This document shows, one piece after another, positions 37,165 through 37,448 of a stretch of DNA of 37,448 bases (positions are counted from its first letter, which is position 1; each line of letters begins with the position of its first letter). This stretch comes from a virus. Location: IMG/VR virus record IMGVR_UViG_3300028835_001459, positions 1 to 37,448 of that record; one strand, 5' to 3'. The translations under genes and the position numbers were made by a program. Below the pieces are notes generated by a model, which searched no databases, had not been told where the DNA came from, and was given only the letters and a program-made list of their open reading frames with translations.

Positions 37165-37448
37165 TTACCTGTGTTGCCTATCTTTAGATAATTTTATATA
37201 ACTACATCTATCGTCCGTTTTTTCGGCATTGATGCCGATCTTGATTAGATTAGGCCTCACTTCTTTGATCCTTTTCCATAGCCATTTCGGGTCCTTTGGC
37301 CATGTCTTGAGTCGTGTATTAACAGCCATGTTTTCAGCGTACTGACATAAATCAGCGTACAATTCACTAGCTGTTAGGTTAATGTTCGTTTTGTCTGTCA
37401 TATACTCAATAATAACCGAGGCAATAGGGGAGGCATCAAGGGCCTCTG
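37165..37448 (-). CDS. C-terminal end of a phage primase/helicase-like protein, partial
   Basis: Minus strand, open to the right edge. It reads EALDASPIASVIIEYMTDKT, then TASELYADLCQYAENMAVNT, and KWLWKRIKEVRPNLIKIGIN. This order (short linker, tri-helix, LxxRIxxxxPxLxxxGI, strand) is that of the C-terminal winged region of DUF3987-like or D5-type phage replication proteins. An internal ATG at 37401 is not the real start, since the frame is open and conserved-looking upstream of it. It shows that the replication genes run leftward from beyond the window. Confidence 0.6.
   Translation of the reverse strand, partial: EALDASPIASVIIEYMTDKTNINLTASELYADLCQYAENMAVNTRLKTWPKDPKWLWKRIKEVRPNLIKIGINAEKTDDRCSYIKLSKDRQHR

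Noticed and set aside
37005-37187. Open frame overlapping the end of the HNH gene
   Set aside because: It starts inside the HNH coding frame, crosses the terminator hairpin and shows no protein family features.
1-37448. Window as a complete circular phage genome
   Set aside because: The right edge cuts a minus-strand replication gene whose 5' part does not continue at position 1, where a plus-strand cassette lies.

Overview
This window is a stretch of tailed-phage DNA, either a prophage or a free phage. It is AT-rich, most ribosome-binding sites are strong AAGGAGG types, and the head-tail order is that of an HK97-fold siphovirus. The host cannot be named from the sequence. It is a bacterium with sigma70-type promoters, and the integron sites suggest it, or a relative, has integrons. 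Both edges cut through genes: position 1 lies inside a gene cassette, and the right edge lies inside a minus-strand primase-like gene. The phage genome therefore extends beyond the window.

Layout. 1-1078 is an array of integron-type attC sites with small cassettes: an Acb2/Tad1-hairpin sponge candidate, a DnaJ-type zinc protein, and a tRNA-Ser. 1079-2527 holds small phage genes (DUF1353, a second Acb2/Tad1-hairpin protein, a DUF1064 nuclease). 2528-3736 is an origin-like region: AT-rich, two 57-bp direct repeats, five perfect DnaA boxes around a stand-alone DnaA domain IV gene on the minus strand, then a consensus promoter followed at once by a terminator. 3737-6500 is rha, terS and terL. 6493-11003 is a nonulosonate (sialic-acid-like) module: NeuB-type synthase, SDR, NeuA-type cytidylyltransferase and FkbM methyltransferase, with one full and one truncated attC inside it. 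11046-15083 has an excisionase-like HTH gene, a 28-bp palindrome, and a dense array of 13 attC sites about 200-500 bp apart carrying small cassettes. 15100-15791 is an M15 peptidase plus a partner gene. 15927-36722 is portal, protease, capsid, connectors, duplicated tail tube, frameshifting tail chaperone, tape measure, hub and fibres. 36746-37075 is an HNH endonuclease.

The main result is the attC array. Some 18 sites share one orientation. Each has an RYYYAAC-like box, a long imperfect inverted repeat with an unpaired A (or a second extra base) in the left arm only, and a GTTRRRY-like box. This is the design of integron attC sites. No integron integrase is visible here, so by the established term these are CALIN-type clusters (attC clusters lacking an integron-integrase), sitting inside a phage structural operon between terL and portal. 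The cassettes carry a candidate anti-CBASS/anti-Thoeris sponge, a tRNA, non-coding cassettes and many unknown small proteins. This suggests the phage uses a host integron system to collect accessory genes.

The nonulosonate genes could make and activate a sialic-acid-like sugar to alter the host surface or the virion. A tail hub with a sialidase-like propeller domain fits a phage whose biology centres on acidic surface sugars, but that link is inference.
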